Counted from the first letter of the stretch, positions 1 through 8,444 are shown. The stretch is DNA of 18,009 nucleotides from Candidatus Cloacimonadota bacterium (GCA_023230025.1 JALNYD010000027.1:1-18009), one strand, 5' to 3'. Notes: generated by a model not told the origin, from the letters alone. A program made the numbers and translations.

Positions 1-1908
1 GGTTCTACTCAGGAGATTTTCGGTGATGATTCTACCGGTGTCATCCGGTTCCAGAAGAAGGACTTTGATCCCTTCAAGATTAGGCACCTGAAGTTCTGCT
101 GCTTCCTTTGAAGAAGGTTTCTGCTTTTTGACCTCCTCATAAGGTATATCAAGGTAAAAAATGCTACCTTTGCCCAAAGTCGATTCCACACTGAGCTTGC
201 CATTGAGAACCTCAGTAAAGCGTTTGGCAATTGCCAGTCCGATTCCTACACCAGTGAAACTGCGCGAAGTACTCTCATCGGATTGACGGAAGAGGTTAAA
301 AATGAAATGCTGCTTTTCTTCGGCTATGCCAATTCCGCTATCTTTGACCATGTAACGTAAAAGTCCGTTTTCAGTAAGATTGAGGCTGAACTCTATGCTA
401 CCGCGCTCAGTGAACTTTACGGCATTGATAAACAACTTGTGCAAGATCTGGTTTACCTTTCCGGCATCAAGGTAGAGCTCTTTCATCAAAAGGGTAGGAT
501 CGGGATTGAAGATCAGGCTGATATCTTTCTCTTTGCCAGCAGTGCGGAGAATATCTTCCAGAGTGCTTTTGTTACGGAAAAAGTGGTCAAAGGCCTGAAT
601 AGCCTTGGGCGAAGCCTTGATCATGGCGTGCTCTGTGAACGCAAGATTAATGATATCCTGGATAGTCTTGAGCAGGGATTCTCCACTGTTATAAATCTGG
701 CGGGCAAAGTCTTTGAGTTCAGAATCCTTGATCTGATTGCTAAGCAACTGGCTGAAACCCATAATGTGGTTCAGAGGGGTGCGGAGTTCGTGGGAGATTG
801 TGCTTAGGAATGCAGATTTCAGCTTGTCACTTTCTTCAGCCTTTATTTTGGCAGATTCCAATTCATGCTGAGCGTTCCAAAGGGCTGTTAGCATGCTGTT
901 TACGTCCTGAGTAAGAGCTGTAAGCTCGTCGTTTCCGCTAATCTGAAGCAGTTCTTCTCCACTGGGATTGGAACTAACTCTCTTAACGCCCTTTTGCAGA
1001 TCCAGCAGACGGTCGAGGACTCGTCTATGAATGCTCAATCTTAGTGAAATGACCAGTATGGTTCCCATCAGGATATAGGCGATCAGCATAAGATCACGCA
1101 TTTTCCTTCCGATACTAGTAGCTTCCATCTGGGACTGAGCCTTTACCAAAAACAAATTCCTGCCGTTTATATCCTTGATCAGATCGGTAGCTGTGATCAG
1201 ATTATTGCCGGGAAACTTCACCCTGCGCCCATTTATAGTGTCTGCGATCAATTCATTTGTTGTGGAGTCTCTGATATCAGTAAGGTCTGTGACTTGAACA
1301 TCGAAACCCTTGAATGTGCTTAGCTGCTCAATATAATCTTCATCCAGATATCTGCCCATCATAAAGTATCCCATGATCGGACCTTCTCCGTTGCTATCAA
1401 GGATGGGAACAAAAGCCAGCATGATTGGTCCATATACACCATGAAGCAGAACTCTTTCTGCACCATTAGCATCCAGCAATTTTAGATTTGGTGCCAAAGT
1501 CTTTAGATGGGAATCAATGATGCTCTGGATGTTGAGTAATGCCGGGGGATCGGACTCATACGTTACTCCATAGATTGTCTTGAAGTTGGTATCAATGATG
1601 GCAGCAATGTGGATATGGTAGTTCTCGAAGATTGATTCGGCAAAATTGCTCTGGATAAAGCGAGGGTTATGATCCAGCATGTAGTCTCGCATATCATCCC
1701 AATACGCCCAATCCCGAACAGTCACCTCAAGCGAAATGTGCTGTTGATCAAGGGTATTGCGCATAACGGCAAGCTTGTTCAGAATGGTCTGAGTTTCCAT
1801 ATCTTTGAAAGAATTGCTTATCACTAAATCAGTAAAGATGGCAATTACAACCAAGAATAGCAAGAATAGTGCGCTAATGGTGATGATGGTACTGTTTTTG
1901 ATACTCAT
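1..1908 (-). CDS. CHASE4 sensor histidine kinase, probably hybrid (3' end cut by window edge)
   Basis: Membrane sensor kinase that would autophosphorylate a histidine on sensing an extracytoplasmic signal. The frame is open for 636 codons from ATG at 1908 to the left edge with no stop. A membrane segment at about residues 8-29 is followed by an extracytoplasmic domain carrying DWAYWDD at 65-71, the hallmark of CHASE4. A second membrane segment (about 274-292) leads into a HAMP-like linker (about 293-345). The dimerisation helix has the H-box SHELRTPLN with the phospho-acceptor at H373. The ATPase domain has the N-box (N495 and K498), DSGIGI at 523-528 and GVGIGLAIAK at 553-562. After about residue 600 the sequence LEGIKVLLLEPDD looks like the start of a receiver domain, with the acidic pair at its expected place, so a hybrid kinase is inferred. 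The gene lies 36 nt after trhA with a weak ribosome binding site and may be the last gene of the unit. Signal and partner are unknown. Confidence 0.9.
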   Translation of the reverse strand, partial: MSIKNSTIITISALFLLFLVVIAIFTDLVISNSFKDMETQTILNKLAVMRNTLDQQHISLEVTVRDWAYWDDMRDYMLDHNPRFIQSNFAESIFENYHIHIAAIIDTNFKTIYGVTYESDPPALLNIQSIIDSHLKTLAPNLKLLDANGAERVLLHGVYGPIMLAFVPILDSNGEGPIMGYFMMGRYLDEDYIEQLSTFKGFDVQVTDLTDIRDSTTNELIADTINGRRVKFPGNNLITATDLIKDINGRNLFLVKAQSQMEATSIGRKMRDLMLIAYILMGTILVISLRLSIHRRVLDRLLDLQKGVKRVSSNPSGEELLQISGNDELTALTQDVNSMLTALWNAQHELESAKIKAEESDKLKSAFLSTISHELRTPLNHIMGFSQLLSNQIKDSELKDFARQIYNSGESLLKTIQDIINLAFTEHAMIKASPKAIQAFDHFFRNKSTLEDILRTAGKEKDISLIFNPDPTLLMKELYLDAGKVNQILHKLFINAVKFTERGSIEFSLNLTENGLLRYMVKDSGIGIAEEKQHFIFNLFRQSDESTSRSFTGVGIGLAIAKRFTEVLNGKLSVESTLGKGSIFYLDIPYEEVKKQKPSSKEAAELQVPNLEGIKVLLLEPDDTGRIITENLLSRT

Positions 1909-1944
1909 GTCAGATAAACCATTCTCTTTCCCCGATACTCGCTT

Positions 1945-2607
1945 CTATATCAAAGACAGCATCGCTAAGAAGTGAAAGAAGCTTCCCGCAAGTACGAATA
2001 GGTGCCAAACTGCATGGTGAAATGGAATCTTGCGGGCAACGTAGAAGACGATTCCCAGGCTATAGGCAAGACCCCCTGCCAGAATCCAGATCAAAAAATC
2101 CCTGCTTACTACGGCTATCAGGGGCTTAATGGCAATCAGGATGATCCAGCCCATCGTTAGATACACTACAATAGAAAGCCATTTGAGCTTGCTCATGGCA
2201 AAGATTTTCAGGACGATGCCGATCAGAGTGAGCCCCCAAATCACTCCAAAGAGACTCCAGCCCCAACCGCCACGCATTGATCCGATGGTGACCGGAGTAT
2301 AGGTGCCGGCAATCAGCAGAAAGATAGAGGAGTGATCCAATATCCTGAAAAAGCGCTTTAGATATGGTTGAGGAAAGGAATGATACAAGGTTGATGAAAG
2401 GAAGAGGATGATCATGGTTGCGCCATAAATGCTGAAAGAGACAATCTTCCAAGTGTCGCTAATCCTGGCGGCATGCACCACCAGCACAACCAGAGCTGCT
2501 ATTGCGAGGCCTACTCCGACGCCATGGGTGATGGCGTTAGCGATCTCTTCGGGAAGGCTTTGCTTTGGGCTCAGGGGAATCCGATCTAGAAATCTATCCT
2601 TACTCAT
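1945..2607 (-). CDS. trhA: Hemolysin III family (PAQR/TrhA) membrane protein
   Basis: Integral membrane protein of 220 residues with about seven hydrophobic segments, the usual size and topology of the bacterial hemolysin III/YqfA/TrhA branch of the PAQR superfamily. Family motifs visible are EEIANAITHGVGVG near the N-terminus, LDHSSIFLLIAGTYTPV in the middle, and HHAVWHLFVLAGSFFHF near the C-terminus. The conserved Asp and His residues thought to form a zinc site are all present. In E. coli the homologue affects membrane lipid and fluidity homeostasis; haemolysis is a historical label and should not be assumed. Its ATG overlaps the nadD stop codon in an ATGA arrangement, so the two genes are likely translationally coupled. 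The family is clear; the function in this organism is inferred. Confidence 0.92.
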   Translation of the reverse strand: MSKDRFLDRIPLSPKQSLPEEIANAITHGVGVGLAIAALVVLVVHAARISDTWKIVSFSIYGATMIILFLSSTLYHSFPQPYLKRFFRILDHSSIFLLIAGTYTPVTIGSMRGGWGWSLFGVIWGLTLIGIVLKIFAMSKLKWLSIVVYLTMGWIILIAIKPLIAVVSRDFLIWILAGGLAYSLGIVFYVARKIPFHHAVWHLFVLAGSFFHFLAMLSLI

Positions 2608-3236
2608 TGATTGTATAACTCCCTAATACGAGCTTCCAGTGCCTTTGGAACCATCTCTTGGATACTTTCAGAATTAGCAATTCTCCTGCGGATTTCAGTC
2701 GAAGATATTGCACAAAGCGGCATTTCCAGAATGCTATGCTTGATCTGATTCAGGACATCGCAGGGCATGGAAGATTCAGGTCTGGGCAGGATGATGAAGT
2801 GCAGATTATCCTTTAACCAGGCAAAATCGTGCCATAAAGGAAGCTGTTCCAGATTGTCCGCTCCAATGATGAAGGCAAAGTTCTGTTCTGGCCTCTGGCT
2901 TTTCAGCTTGCGAATCAGATCGCTGGTATATCCGCTTTCACCGCGTTCGGCATCCCATACTTCAATGGGAGAGCGGAAATCTTCGGCAGGTTGCACGATG
3001 AAGTGCAGGGGACTGAAATGATCAATGGCTTCTTTTGCCAGCTTCAGACGAAGCTCATAATCCAGGATAATCCGGTCGCCTTTGAAATTGTGGTTGAAAC
3101 TGGGTACCAGGATTACCTTCTCCACTGGACTGAGGCTGAGCACTTCTTTGGCCAGATATAGATGTCCATTGTGGATGGGATCAAAGCTCCCTCCCAAAAT
3201 TGCCCATGCTCCTTTCAGACTCTCAGTATGTGGCAT
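2604..3236 (-). CDS. nadD: Nicotinate-nucleotide adenylyltransferase
   Basis: Cytosolic enzyme that transfers AMP from ATP to nicotinate mononucleotide to make deamido-NAD, the shared step of de novo and salvage NAD synthesis. The 210-residue protein has the nucleotidyltransferase signature GGSFDPIHNGHL at 15-26 (the HxGH motif is HNGH), the SGYTSDLIRKL segment near 101, IIGADNLEQLPLWHDF at 123-138, and the C-terminal ISSTEIRRRI motif at 177-186. Length and motif order are typical of bacterial NadD. The start is ATG at 3236, one base after the bamD stop; there is no clear Shine-Dalgarno sequence, which suggests translation coupled to bamD. In many genomes nadD sits beside rsfS or obgE; here it is beside bamD and trhA. 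Confidence 0.95.
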   Translation of the reverse strand: MPHTESLKGAWAILGGSFDPIHNGHLYLAKEVLSLSPVEKVILVPSFNHNFKGDRIILDYELRLKLAKEAIDHFSPLHFIVQPAEDFRSPIEVWDAERGESGYTSDLIRKLKSQRPEQNFAFIIGADNLEQLPLWHDFAWLKDNLHFIILPRPESSMPCDVLNQIKHSILEMPLCAISSTEIRRRIANSESIQEMVPKALEARIRELYNQ

Positions 3237-3237
3237 T

Positions 3238-3957
3238 TCAGAACTTTTTGGCCAGCTTTCTGGCTTCTTGAGATCCCGGATAGCGTGAATTCAGACGGTC
3301 AAATGAAGCCCGTGCAGCTTCCTGATTATCTTGATGCAGATGCAGCAGACTTGAGTAATACAGCGACATCTTGTCCAGATTGTCAGTGTTGCCAAGCGCG
3401 ATGACTTCGTCAAAATACATCAATGCAGCGCTATAATCCTTCATCCGGTAATAGATATAGCCATTGAAGTATTTCTTCTCAATAAGTTTGTACTGGGCTC
3501 TGCGGATATATTCCACGGCCTGAGCATAACGGCTGTCCTGCGGGAAACGATCGATAAAACTACGAAAAGCCTCAATGGAAGCAGCGGTTTCATCCTGATC
3601 ATAGTCCGGCTTCAGGGATTCTTCAAACAGGCATTGTCCAATCCGGAAATAGGCATCGGGAACGTTCTGATGATCCGGGAATCCATCGATGAACTGCTGA
3701 TACTTCAGTTGAGCTTCGGCAAACTTGTTTACTGCATAATAGCTATCTGCCAAACGTAAAGTTGCATAAGCTGTGGAGGCAGATTTGCGTTCAAAAGAGA
3801 TCTCATCATAAAGCAGGGCTGCTTTTGTGTATTTCTTGCTGGCATACAATTCATCCGCTCGGGCAAGCTTCTCAGCTGTGCTCAGTTCCGTTTTATTCTT
3901 GCTGCAGGCGCTGAAGGCCAATAAGATCAGCAGTATATATCCAAGATATCGTCTCAT
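3238..3957 (-). CDS. bamD: BamD-like outer membrane assembly lipoprotein (TPR)
   Basis: Predicted 239-residue lipoprotein. A short signal peptide ends in a lipobox AFSAC with the lipidated cysteine at C18, followed by tetratricopeptide-type helical repeats across most of the protein (for example ADELYASKKYTKAALLYDEI and AEAQLKYQQFIDGFPDH). Size and layout match BamD/ComL/YfiO, the essential lipoprotein of the BAM complex that folds beta-barrel proteins into the outer membrane from its periplasmic face. I chose ATG at 3957 over the in-frame TTG at 3960 because AAGGA lies six bases upstream of the ATG. It follows the unknown exported gene by 9 nt and precedes nadD by 1 nt. Another TPR lipoprotein of the envelope is the main alternative, since TPR sequence alone does not prove BamD function. 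Confidence 0.85.
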   Translation of the reverse strand: MRRYLGYILLILLAFSACSKNKTELSTAEKLARADELYASKKYTKAALLYDEISFERKSASTAYATLRLADSYYAVNKFAEAQLKYQQFIDGFPDHQNVPDAYFRIGQCLFEESLKPDYDQDETAASIEAFRSFIDRFPQDSRYAQAVEYIRRAQYKLIEKKYFNGYIYYRMKDYSAALMYFDEVIALGNTDNLDKMSLYYSSLLHLHQDNQEAARASFDRLNSRYPGSQEARKLAKKF

Positions 3958-3966
3958 CAATGATCC

Positions 3967-4539
3967 TTATTCGATAGTCCATAACAAAAAGATGATCGAG
4001 GCCAGTGCAGTACTGGCGATCAAGGGTTCAAACCAGCGCAAACGGGGTGCAGAAATTGAGCTATCTCTGGACCCCGCCGGGCTGAAATCATAAGTATCTA
4101 CTTTTAGCAATTGATGCTGTGGGAGCTTCAACTGCTTGACAACAAAGCTATACACTGGACGTCGCTCACTGCGGTAGGAAAAGAATGACTTATGTTCTAC
4201 TATCTGCCATTTCAGATTCAAATCCACCTGAACCAAATTGGCTTCTGAGAGTCCATAATTACTCAAGAGATACGCTTCCGGCATCTCACTGCCCAGATCA
4301 AACATGGCATAACTACGAGTATCCCGAAGGTCTGCTTCTTTTGTCAACAGCTCATGAGCAAGGCTTTGGGAAAGCGCAGGAGTCCATTCTCCACAACGTA
4401 AATCCAGTAGTACCGGCATATCGGTGGAGATGAACATCGCAATGTGCTTTGCGATCTCATCTGCTTCTCTTTGTTGCTGCTCTGCTGTCAGGTTCAGGGT
4501 AAACAAAAACAGCAGGATTACCAGAATCCATGTTTTCAT
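3967..4539 (-). CDS. Exported protein of unknown function with C-terminal membrane anchor
   Basis: I do not recognise this 190-residue protein. It has a clear N-terminal signal peptide (hydrophobic core about residues 4-16, probable cleavage after LTA at 19), a mixed alpha/beta middle part, and a hydrophobic segment at about 172-188 that leaves only two residues after it. This topology suggests a periplasmic domain tethered at its C-terminus to the inner membrane. A charged-aromatic motif RWFEP stands just before the anchor at 168-172. It is wedged between the cpoB-like and bamD genes in the same orientation (30 and 9 nt gaps), so an envelope role is a fair inference from context. No strong Shine-Dalgarno is visible before ATG 4539. 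No catalytic motif is evident. Confidence 0.8.
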   Translation of the reverse strand: MKTWILVILLFLFTLNLTAEQQQREADEIAKHIAMFISTDMPVLLDLRCGEWTPALSQSLAHELLTKEADLRDTRSYAMFDLGSEMPEAYLLSNYGLSEANLVQVDLNLKWQIVEHKSFFSYRSERRPVYSFVVKQLKLPQHQLLKVDTYDFSPAGSRDSSISAPRLRWFEPLIASTALASIIFLLWTIE

Positions 4540-4569
4540 CTGCTGTGTAACTGCTTTGCCGAATTAGGT

Positions 4570-5577
4570 TTAGTTCAACTGGTTCAGGTAGCTGTTCACC
4601 AAGTCCATGCGCCCATAATAGGGATATTGGCGTTTCAGGTTGTTCAAGGCAGCACGGGCTTCGGAGTTGTTCCCCATATTCAAGTGGCACATGCCAATCT
4701 TCAACTGAGAATCAGCCTCTTTCCATGAACCAGGATAGCGCGTTACCACTGCCTGAAACTCTTTGAGAGCTGCAGCCCATTCGCTTTTGGCATACCTGCT
4801 TTCGCCTTTCCAGTAATTAGCATTCCCGGCATAATCGCTATTGGGATATTGAGCGATGAAAGCGTCCAGCATCTCAATGGCTTTGTCATAATTACCATTG
4901 TTATACTCCATGCGGGCAGCTTCATAGACCTCACGTTCTGCATCCACGCCAAGATCAGCAGCGGTGTGAGTAGTTTGCATTGCCGTGGGTTTGGTGGCAG
5001 GGGTAGCGGATTGGTTCATTGCCTGGCGCAGGGCAGCAATCTCAGCTTCCATTTCCTTACGCTGAGCTTCCATCTGGGCTTGCACTGCGGCAAGATCCTG
5101 ATCGCTGTAAGTGGCGCTCCCCATCGTACCGTCTTTCAAACCGGCAATATGCTGCTCGATTGCGGCAATCTTACCATCCACTTCCGCTTTATTCCGTTCC
5201 AGCAAAGAGGCAAGGTCATTGACTTTTTTTGCTAGTTGCGGATCGGCTGCAGGCGCAGAACCGTCAGCAGATGGAGTTGTGCTCAAATGATCCATCAGAT
5301 AGGCGATATCTTCCTGCATCAAAGCGTTTTGCTTCATCTGCTCATCGCTGATATCACGAACAACCATGGTCAGGGCTTCAAGCTCTTCGGCGTTTCCAGC
5401 ACTTCCCATTTTGCGATCCTGCATGATCTCCTTGCGCAATACACCCAGCTCGGTGTTATTCTGAGCCAGGGCACTTTCCATCTTGTTCACCCGTTCCTGT
5501 TCGCTGCGGAAAGCCTGGTTGCTTACACAGCCAGCGAGTAGAATCGGCACCAACGCTACTAATAACAACTTTTTCAT
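4570..5577 (-). CDS. CpoB/YbgF-like coiled-coil TPR lipoprotein
   Basis: Predicted 335-residue periplasmic lipoprotein. A basic start (MKKLL) and hydrophobic stretch end in the lipobox LLAGC with the acceptor at C17. Heptad-like charged segments over about 22-180 suggest coiled coils (for example RVNKMESALAQNNTELGVLR and MEAQRKEMEAEIAALRQAMN), broken by Ala/Pro/Thr-rich linkers. Tandem TPRs fill about 215-335 (EAARMEYNNGNYDKAIEMLD, then AALKEFQAVVTRYPGSWKEA). This is the architecture of CpoB/YbgF, which links Tol-Pal constriction to peptidoglycan synthesis, although E. coli CpoB is soluble rather than lipidated. No tol or pal genes are in the window. The ATG at 5577 is preferred to the upstream TTG at 5583 because AAGGAG lies seven bases before it. 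Confidence 0.82.
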   Translation of the reverse strand: MKKLLLVALVPILLAGCVSNQAFRSEQERVNKMESALAQNNTELGVLRKEIMQDRKMGSAGNAEELEALTMVVRDISDEQMKQNALMQEDIAYLMDHLSTTPSADGSAPAADPQLAKKVNDLASLLERNKAEVDGKIAAIEQHIAGLKDGTMGSATYSDQDLAAVQAQMEAQRKEMEAEIAALRQAMNQSATPATKPTAMQTTHTAADLGVDAEREVYEAARMEYNNGNYDKAIEMLDAFIAQYPNSDYAGNANYWKGESRYAKSEWAAALKEFQAVVTRYPGSWKEADSQLKIGMCHLNMGNNSEARAALNNLKRQYPYYGRMDLVNSYLNQLN

Positions 5578-5595
5578 AGCCAATCTCCTTTGTAA

Positions 5596-7008
5596 CTATT
5601 GTGTTGCTAAAAATGCTTTATATGCTTTGTAGGTGGAATACAAATCAGCTTTGGAACAGAGTTCGTAAAGCGAGTGCATTCCCATTATTCCCACTCCGCA
5701 ATCTATTACTTCGGCTCCCAGATTTGCCAGAATGTAGGCTATGGTTCCTCCACCGCCTTCATCGACCTTACCCAGTTCGCCCATTTGCCAGAATACTCCG
5801 GCTTCATTGAATATCTTCAAAACTTTTGCAGTAAACTCTGCGCTGGCATCATTGCAGGAGTATTTGCCACCACTACCGGTGAACTTTGAGATGCCGATGC
5901 CATGGTTGAAGATCACTGCATTCTGCTTTTCGTGAACGTTCGGATAGTTTGGATCCAACACCGCAGTTACGTCTCCACTTAGGATTTGGGAGTTCATAAA
6001 GACCTTCCGCAGGTTTGCGCTGGACTTGTCTTCACCCTTGTAGGCCAGGAGTTCACCCACAAAGTCCTGAATAAAGATGGAATGAGCACCGGTTGCTCCC
6101 TGGCTGCCCACTTCTTCCTTGTCCGAGAAATACACAATCATGCTGCGTTTTGGTTTCTGATCCAGATTATCCAGCAGAGCTGTCAATGCGGTGTATGCGC
6201 AGATGCGGTCGTCATGTCCGTAACCCACAAGCATTGATGAATCAATGCCCGCATCCCTGGCTTTGGTAGCGGGAACCAATTGCAATTCAGCAGAAAGGAA
6301 ATCAGCTTCATTGATGCCATAAGCCTTGTTCAAAGCTTTGAGGGCAAAGGCTTTGGCAGCTTCTTTTTCTTCGCAGGAAGGTTCAATCATACCGGAAAAC
6401 ACCAGATTCAACTTGGAAGCATCAATGGCATCATTGATGTTTTTGGAATACTGCTCTTTGCGAGCCAAATGTGGCAGCAAATCCGGTATGATGAATACCG
6501 GCTCATTATCCTTTTCTCCCAAACTGATGTTGAGCAAGGAGCCATCGTTTTTTATCACAACGCCGTGCAGGGACAGCGGGGTAGATACCCATTGATACTT
6601 TTTGATGCCGCCATAATAGTGAGTGCGCATGCATACCATCTGGCTGGGACCATCTTCATACAACGGATTTTGTTTCAGATCAATGCGTGGAGCATCAATG
6701 TGCGATGCCACCATGTTGAATCCTTTGCTTAGCGGATCAGTTCCCAATACTGCAACGGCAAGAGTCTTGCCCCGGAATACACGATACACTCTGCTGCTGC
6801 CCTTTTTGCCATCAATGGCTACAAACTTGTGTTTCTTGAGCAGGTTTTCCATCCAGACTGTGGTTTCACGTTCAGTTTTGCACTGGTTCAGAAACTCCTT
6901 ATAAGGTGACGCATAATCCATGGCAGCTTTTTGTTCTGCGGCCGGAGCATGCTTCCAGAAGTTCTTCCGTTCATAGGTGAGAGGTGATTGTTTTTGGTTT
7001 TTTTTCAT
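5596..7008 (-). CDS. M18 family metalloaminopeptidase
   Basis: Cytosolic dizinc exopeptidase of the aspartyl-aminopeptidase/ApeA family, expected to remove N-terminal residues from peptides and to form dodecameric tetrahedra. At 470 residues it has normal family length. Metal-site motifs are in order: SHIDAPR with H103 as the likely first ligand, GYGHDDR with D266 or D267, SDKEEVGS with E298/E299 (catalytic base and ligand), SGD at 344-346 ahead of LDPNYPNVHE, and GMHSLYE with H445. The glycine-rich VDEGGGGTIAYI stretch near 415-426 is also family-typical. The start ATG at 7008 has GGAG five bases upstream. Acidic versus neutral substrate preference cannot be settled from sequence. There is no signal peptide. 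It lies between greA and the cpoB-like gene with short gaps, consistent with co-transcription. Confidence 0.93.
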   Translation of the reverse strand: MKKNQKQSPLTYERKNFWKHAPAAEQKAAMDYASPYKEFLNQCKTERETTVWMENLLKKHKFVAIDGKKGSSRVYRVFRGKTLAVAVLGTDPLSKGFNMVASHIDAPRIDLKQNPLYEDGPSQMVCMRTHYYGGIKKYQWVSTPLSLHGVVIKNDGSLLNISLGEKDNEPVFIIPDLLPHLARKEQYSKNINDAIDASKLNLVFSGMIEPSCEEKEAAKAFALKALNKAYGINEADFLSAELQLVPATKARDAGIDSSMLVGYGHDDRICAYTALTALLDNLDQKPKRSMIVYFSDKEEVGSQGATGAHSIFIQDFVGELLAYKGEDKSSANLRKVFMNSQILSGDVTAVLDPNYPNVHEKQNAVIFNHGIGISKFTGSGGKYSCNDASAEFTAKVLKIFNEAGVFWQMGELGKVDEGGGGTIAYILANLGAEVIDCGVGIMGMHSLYELCSKADLYSTYKAYKAFLATQ

Positions 7009-7037
7009 CGGGTCTCCGTTTTCTATCTGATTTTTAA

Positions 7038-7520
7038 TTACATAATTTCCAGGATACGCAAGTGCCGTTCTCCCATGGGAGCTTGAATCAGGGCAACTTC
7101 GTTGATCTTTTTCCCAAGCAGTCCCTTCCCAATTGGGGATACAACCGAGACCACCTGCAAAACCTGCTCGTCTTCATAAAAGTTCAATTCATGAGCGCCA
7201 ACAATCTTGAAGCTCAATTCTTCAGAAGTGTTTTGATCCACCGTTCTGCAGGCGCTACCAAAACGAACCGCATCCTTCGGCAATACTGAGGGGTCAATCA
7301 CTTTCAAGGTAGCTGCTTTTCTGCGCAGAAAATCTATTTCACTATCGATAGCTCGTTGCCGTTCTTTGGCGGCTTTATATTCAGCATTTTCACTCAGGTC
7401 ACCAAATTCACGGGCAATTGCCACGGCTTTGATCACTTCCGGGCGTTCACCCAGTAAGTCATTTATGCGCCGCTGCAAGCGATCCATTCCCTGAGTGGTG
7501 ATATAAATACTCAGATCCAC
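7038..7520 (-). CDS. greA: Transcription elongation factor GreA/GreB
   Basis: Factor that enters the RNA polymerase secondary channel and stimulates cleavage of backtracked transcripts. The 160-residue product has the two expected parts: an N-terminal coiled-coil hairpin with the acidic tip GDLSENAEYKAAKERQ (D41 and E44, the catalytic acidic pair) and a C-terminal FKBP-like domain ending in the SPIGKGLLGKK segment. Length matches GreA. The start is GTG at 7520; AAGGAG lies inside the final codons of the upstream gene, 11 nt away, which is slightly long. An ATG further in would cut off part of the first helix, so GTG is retained. Only 6 nt separate it from the preceding gene, and it is followed by the M18 peptidase. 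GreA is chosen over GreB on tip sequence and length; that choice is less certain than the family. Confidence 0.93.
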   Translation of the reverse strand: MDLSIYITTQGMDRLQRRINDLLGERPEVIKAVAIAREFGDLSENAEYKAAKERQRAIDSEIDFLRRKAATLKVIDPSVLPKDAVRFGSACRTVDQNTSEELSFKIVGAHELNFYEDEQVLQVVSVVSPIGKGLLGKKINEVALIQAPMGERHLRILEIM

Positions 7521-7526
7521 TATGGT

Positions 7527-8336
7527 TCAGACTCCTTTTTTACGCTTAATCAATCTCATGGCGGTGTTGCTGGCTTTCTTTACTCTGGCATTACCGCTAC
7601 GGGTCCACAATTCTACTATTGGTTCAATTTCGGGATGATAATCCACAATTGAGGCACATAACAACTCCACAATCTGCGGATCGCGAGAAATGCCAAACTC
7701 CTGCCATACTTCCAGATAGGAAGTGGAATCCAGCTTGGCAATGGTTTTTAACATATTGACCTGTAAAGACTGCTGTTCCCCCAGAGGGTAGAGCCATTGG
7801 TTTTGAAAGTGCTTCAACACTTCCGGGATCAAATCCTCTCTGCGCTTGATCAACTTGATGCAGAGGTTCAGTGCTTGCTGTGAAAGCTCAGATGAACCGC
7901 GTTTGCTCCAGGTGAACACAATCTGCAGATATTTCTCGGGATGCTTACGGCAAAGCGGCAGCATCACCTTATCCAGCAAAGCGTTGATCTCCGAGCCATC
8001 GGCCTTGGCCATGATCTCTTCCATGAGGGGGATATAGATATCGGGTTTTTTATGGGCAAGCTTGCTCATGATCGCGGCAAATGCCTGCTTGCCATAATCT
8101 CCTTTCTTAAACCATAGATAACGGAAAAAGGGGATTTGTTCCGGGTGCTTCTTACCGAGGCGCTGCACAATGATCCCAGAAACAAAACTGATCACTTCCG
8201 AGGGAATTTTACCATGACTACGTTCGGGATAAGCATTGAAGATGATTTCAAAATCGTAATCCTGCTTTATGAGCTTGTTCTGCAAGTAGTACTCGGTATC
8301 CTGAGTCAGCCGTTCTTTCCAATCTATGGTAAGCAT
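7527..8336 (-). CDS. HEAT-like helical repeat protein of unknown function
   Basis: A 269-residue cytosolic protein that I do not recognise by name. It is almost wholly alpha-helical with repeating amphipathic helix pairs (for example YIPLMEEIMAKADGSEINAL, SELSQQALNLCIKLIKRRED, QIVELLCASIVDYHPEIEPI), resembling HEAT/ARM solenoids or the non-catalytic DNA-alkylation-repeat-like folds. It is lysine and arginine rich, especially at the C-terminus, which could suit nucleic-acid or ribosome contact, but no catalytic motif is seen. There is no signal peptide or membrane segment. ATG at 8336 follows AGGAG at a normal distance. It is the first gene of the minus-strand unit, and its end supplies the greA ribosome binding site, so expression of the two is likely linked. 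A scaffolding or binding role is only an inference from the fold. Confidence 0.75.
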   Translation of the reverse strand: MLTIDWKERLTQDTEYYLQNKLIKQDYDFEIIFNAYPERSHGKIPSEVISFVSGIIVQRLGKKHPEQIPFFRYLWFKKGDYGKQAFAAIMSKLAHKKPDIYIPLMEEIMAKADGSEINALLDKVMLPLCRKHPEKYLQIVFTWSKRGSSELSQQALNLCIKLIKRREDLIPEVLKHFQNQWLYPLGEQQSLQVNMLKTIAKLDSTSYLEVWQEFGISRDPQIVELLCASIVDYHPEIEPIVELWTRSGNARVKKASNTAMRLIKRKKGV

Positions 8337-8372
8337 CTATATCTCCTATTATTTCCATATTTTTCCACTTAC

Positions 8373-8404
8373 GTCATAAGCATGGGAAAGACTAATACTG
8401 TCAA
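8373..8404 (-). promoter_or_regulatory. Possible sigma-70-type promoter of the greA-bamD-nadD unit
   Basis: Reading the minus strand, a perfect TTGACA -35 box is at 8404-8399 and a poor -10 candidate TATGAC (four of six matches) at 8378-8373. The spacer of 20 nt is longer than ideal. It lies about 40-70 nt upstream of the first ATG of the unit, in the only sizeable gap before it. The -35 box is convincing; the -10 box is not. Confidence 0.3.
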
Positions 8405-8444
8405 GCAAAAAGTGTGCTGGACGGTTACAGCCCGTTAATTGTCC

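Noticed and set aside
439..807. A 122-codon plus-strand ORF opposite the kinase
   Set aside because: It lies antisense to the conserved HisKA/HATPase region of an unbroken 636-codon kinase frame and shows no family features.
1945..2607. Haemolysin or virulence role for the hemolysin III family protein
   Set aside because: The name is historical; the PAQR-type sequence supports a membrane homeostasis role and gives no evidence of a toxin.
5578..5583. TTG start for the CpoB-like protein (also TTG 3960 for bamD and TTG 11472 for fur)
   Set aside because: In each case an ATG two codons or one codon further in has a well-spaced Shine-Dalgarno, while the TTG is too close to it.
6280..6732. A 150-codon plus-strand ORF
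   Set aside because: It is antisense to the M18 aminopeptidase, whose metal-site motifs define the true frame.
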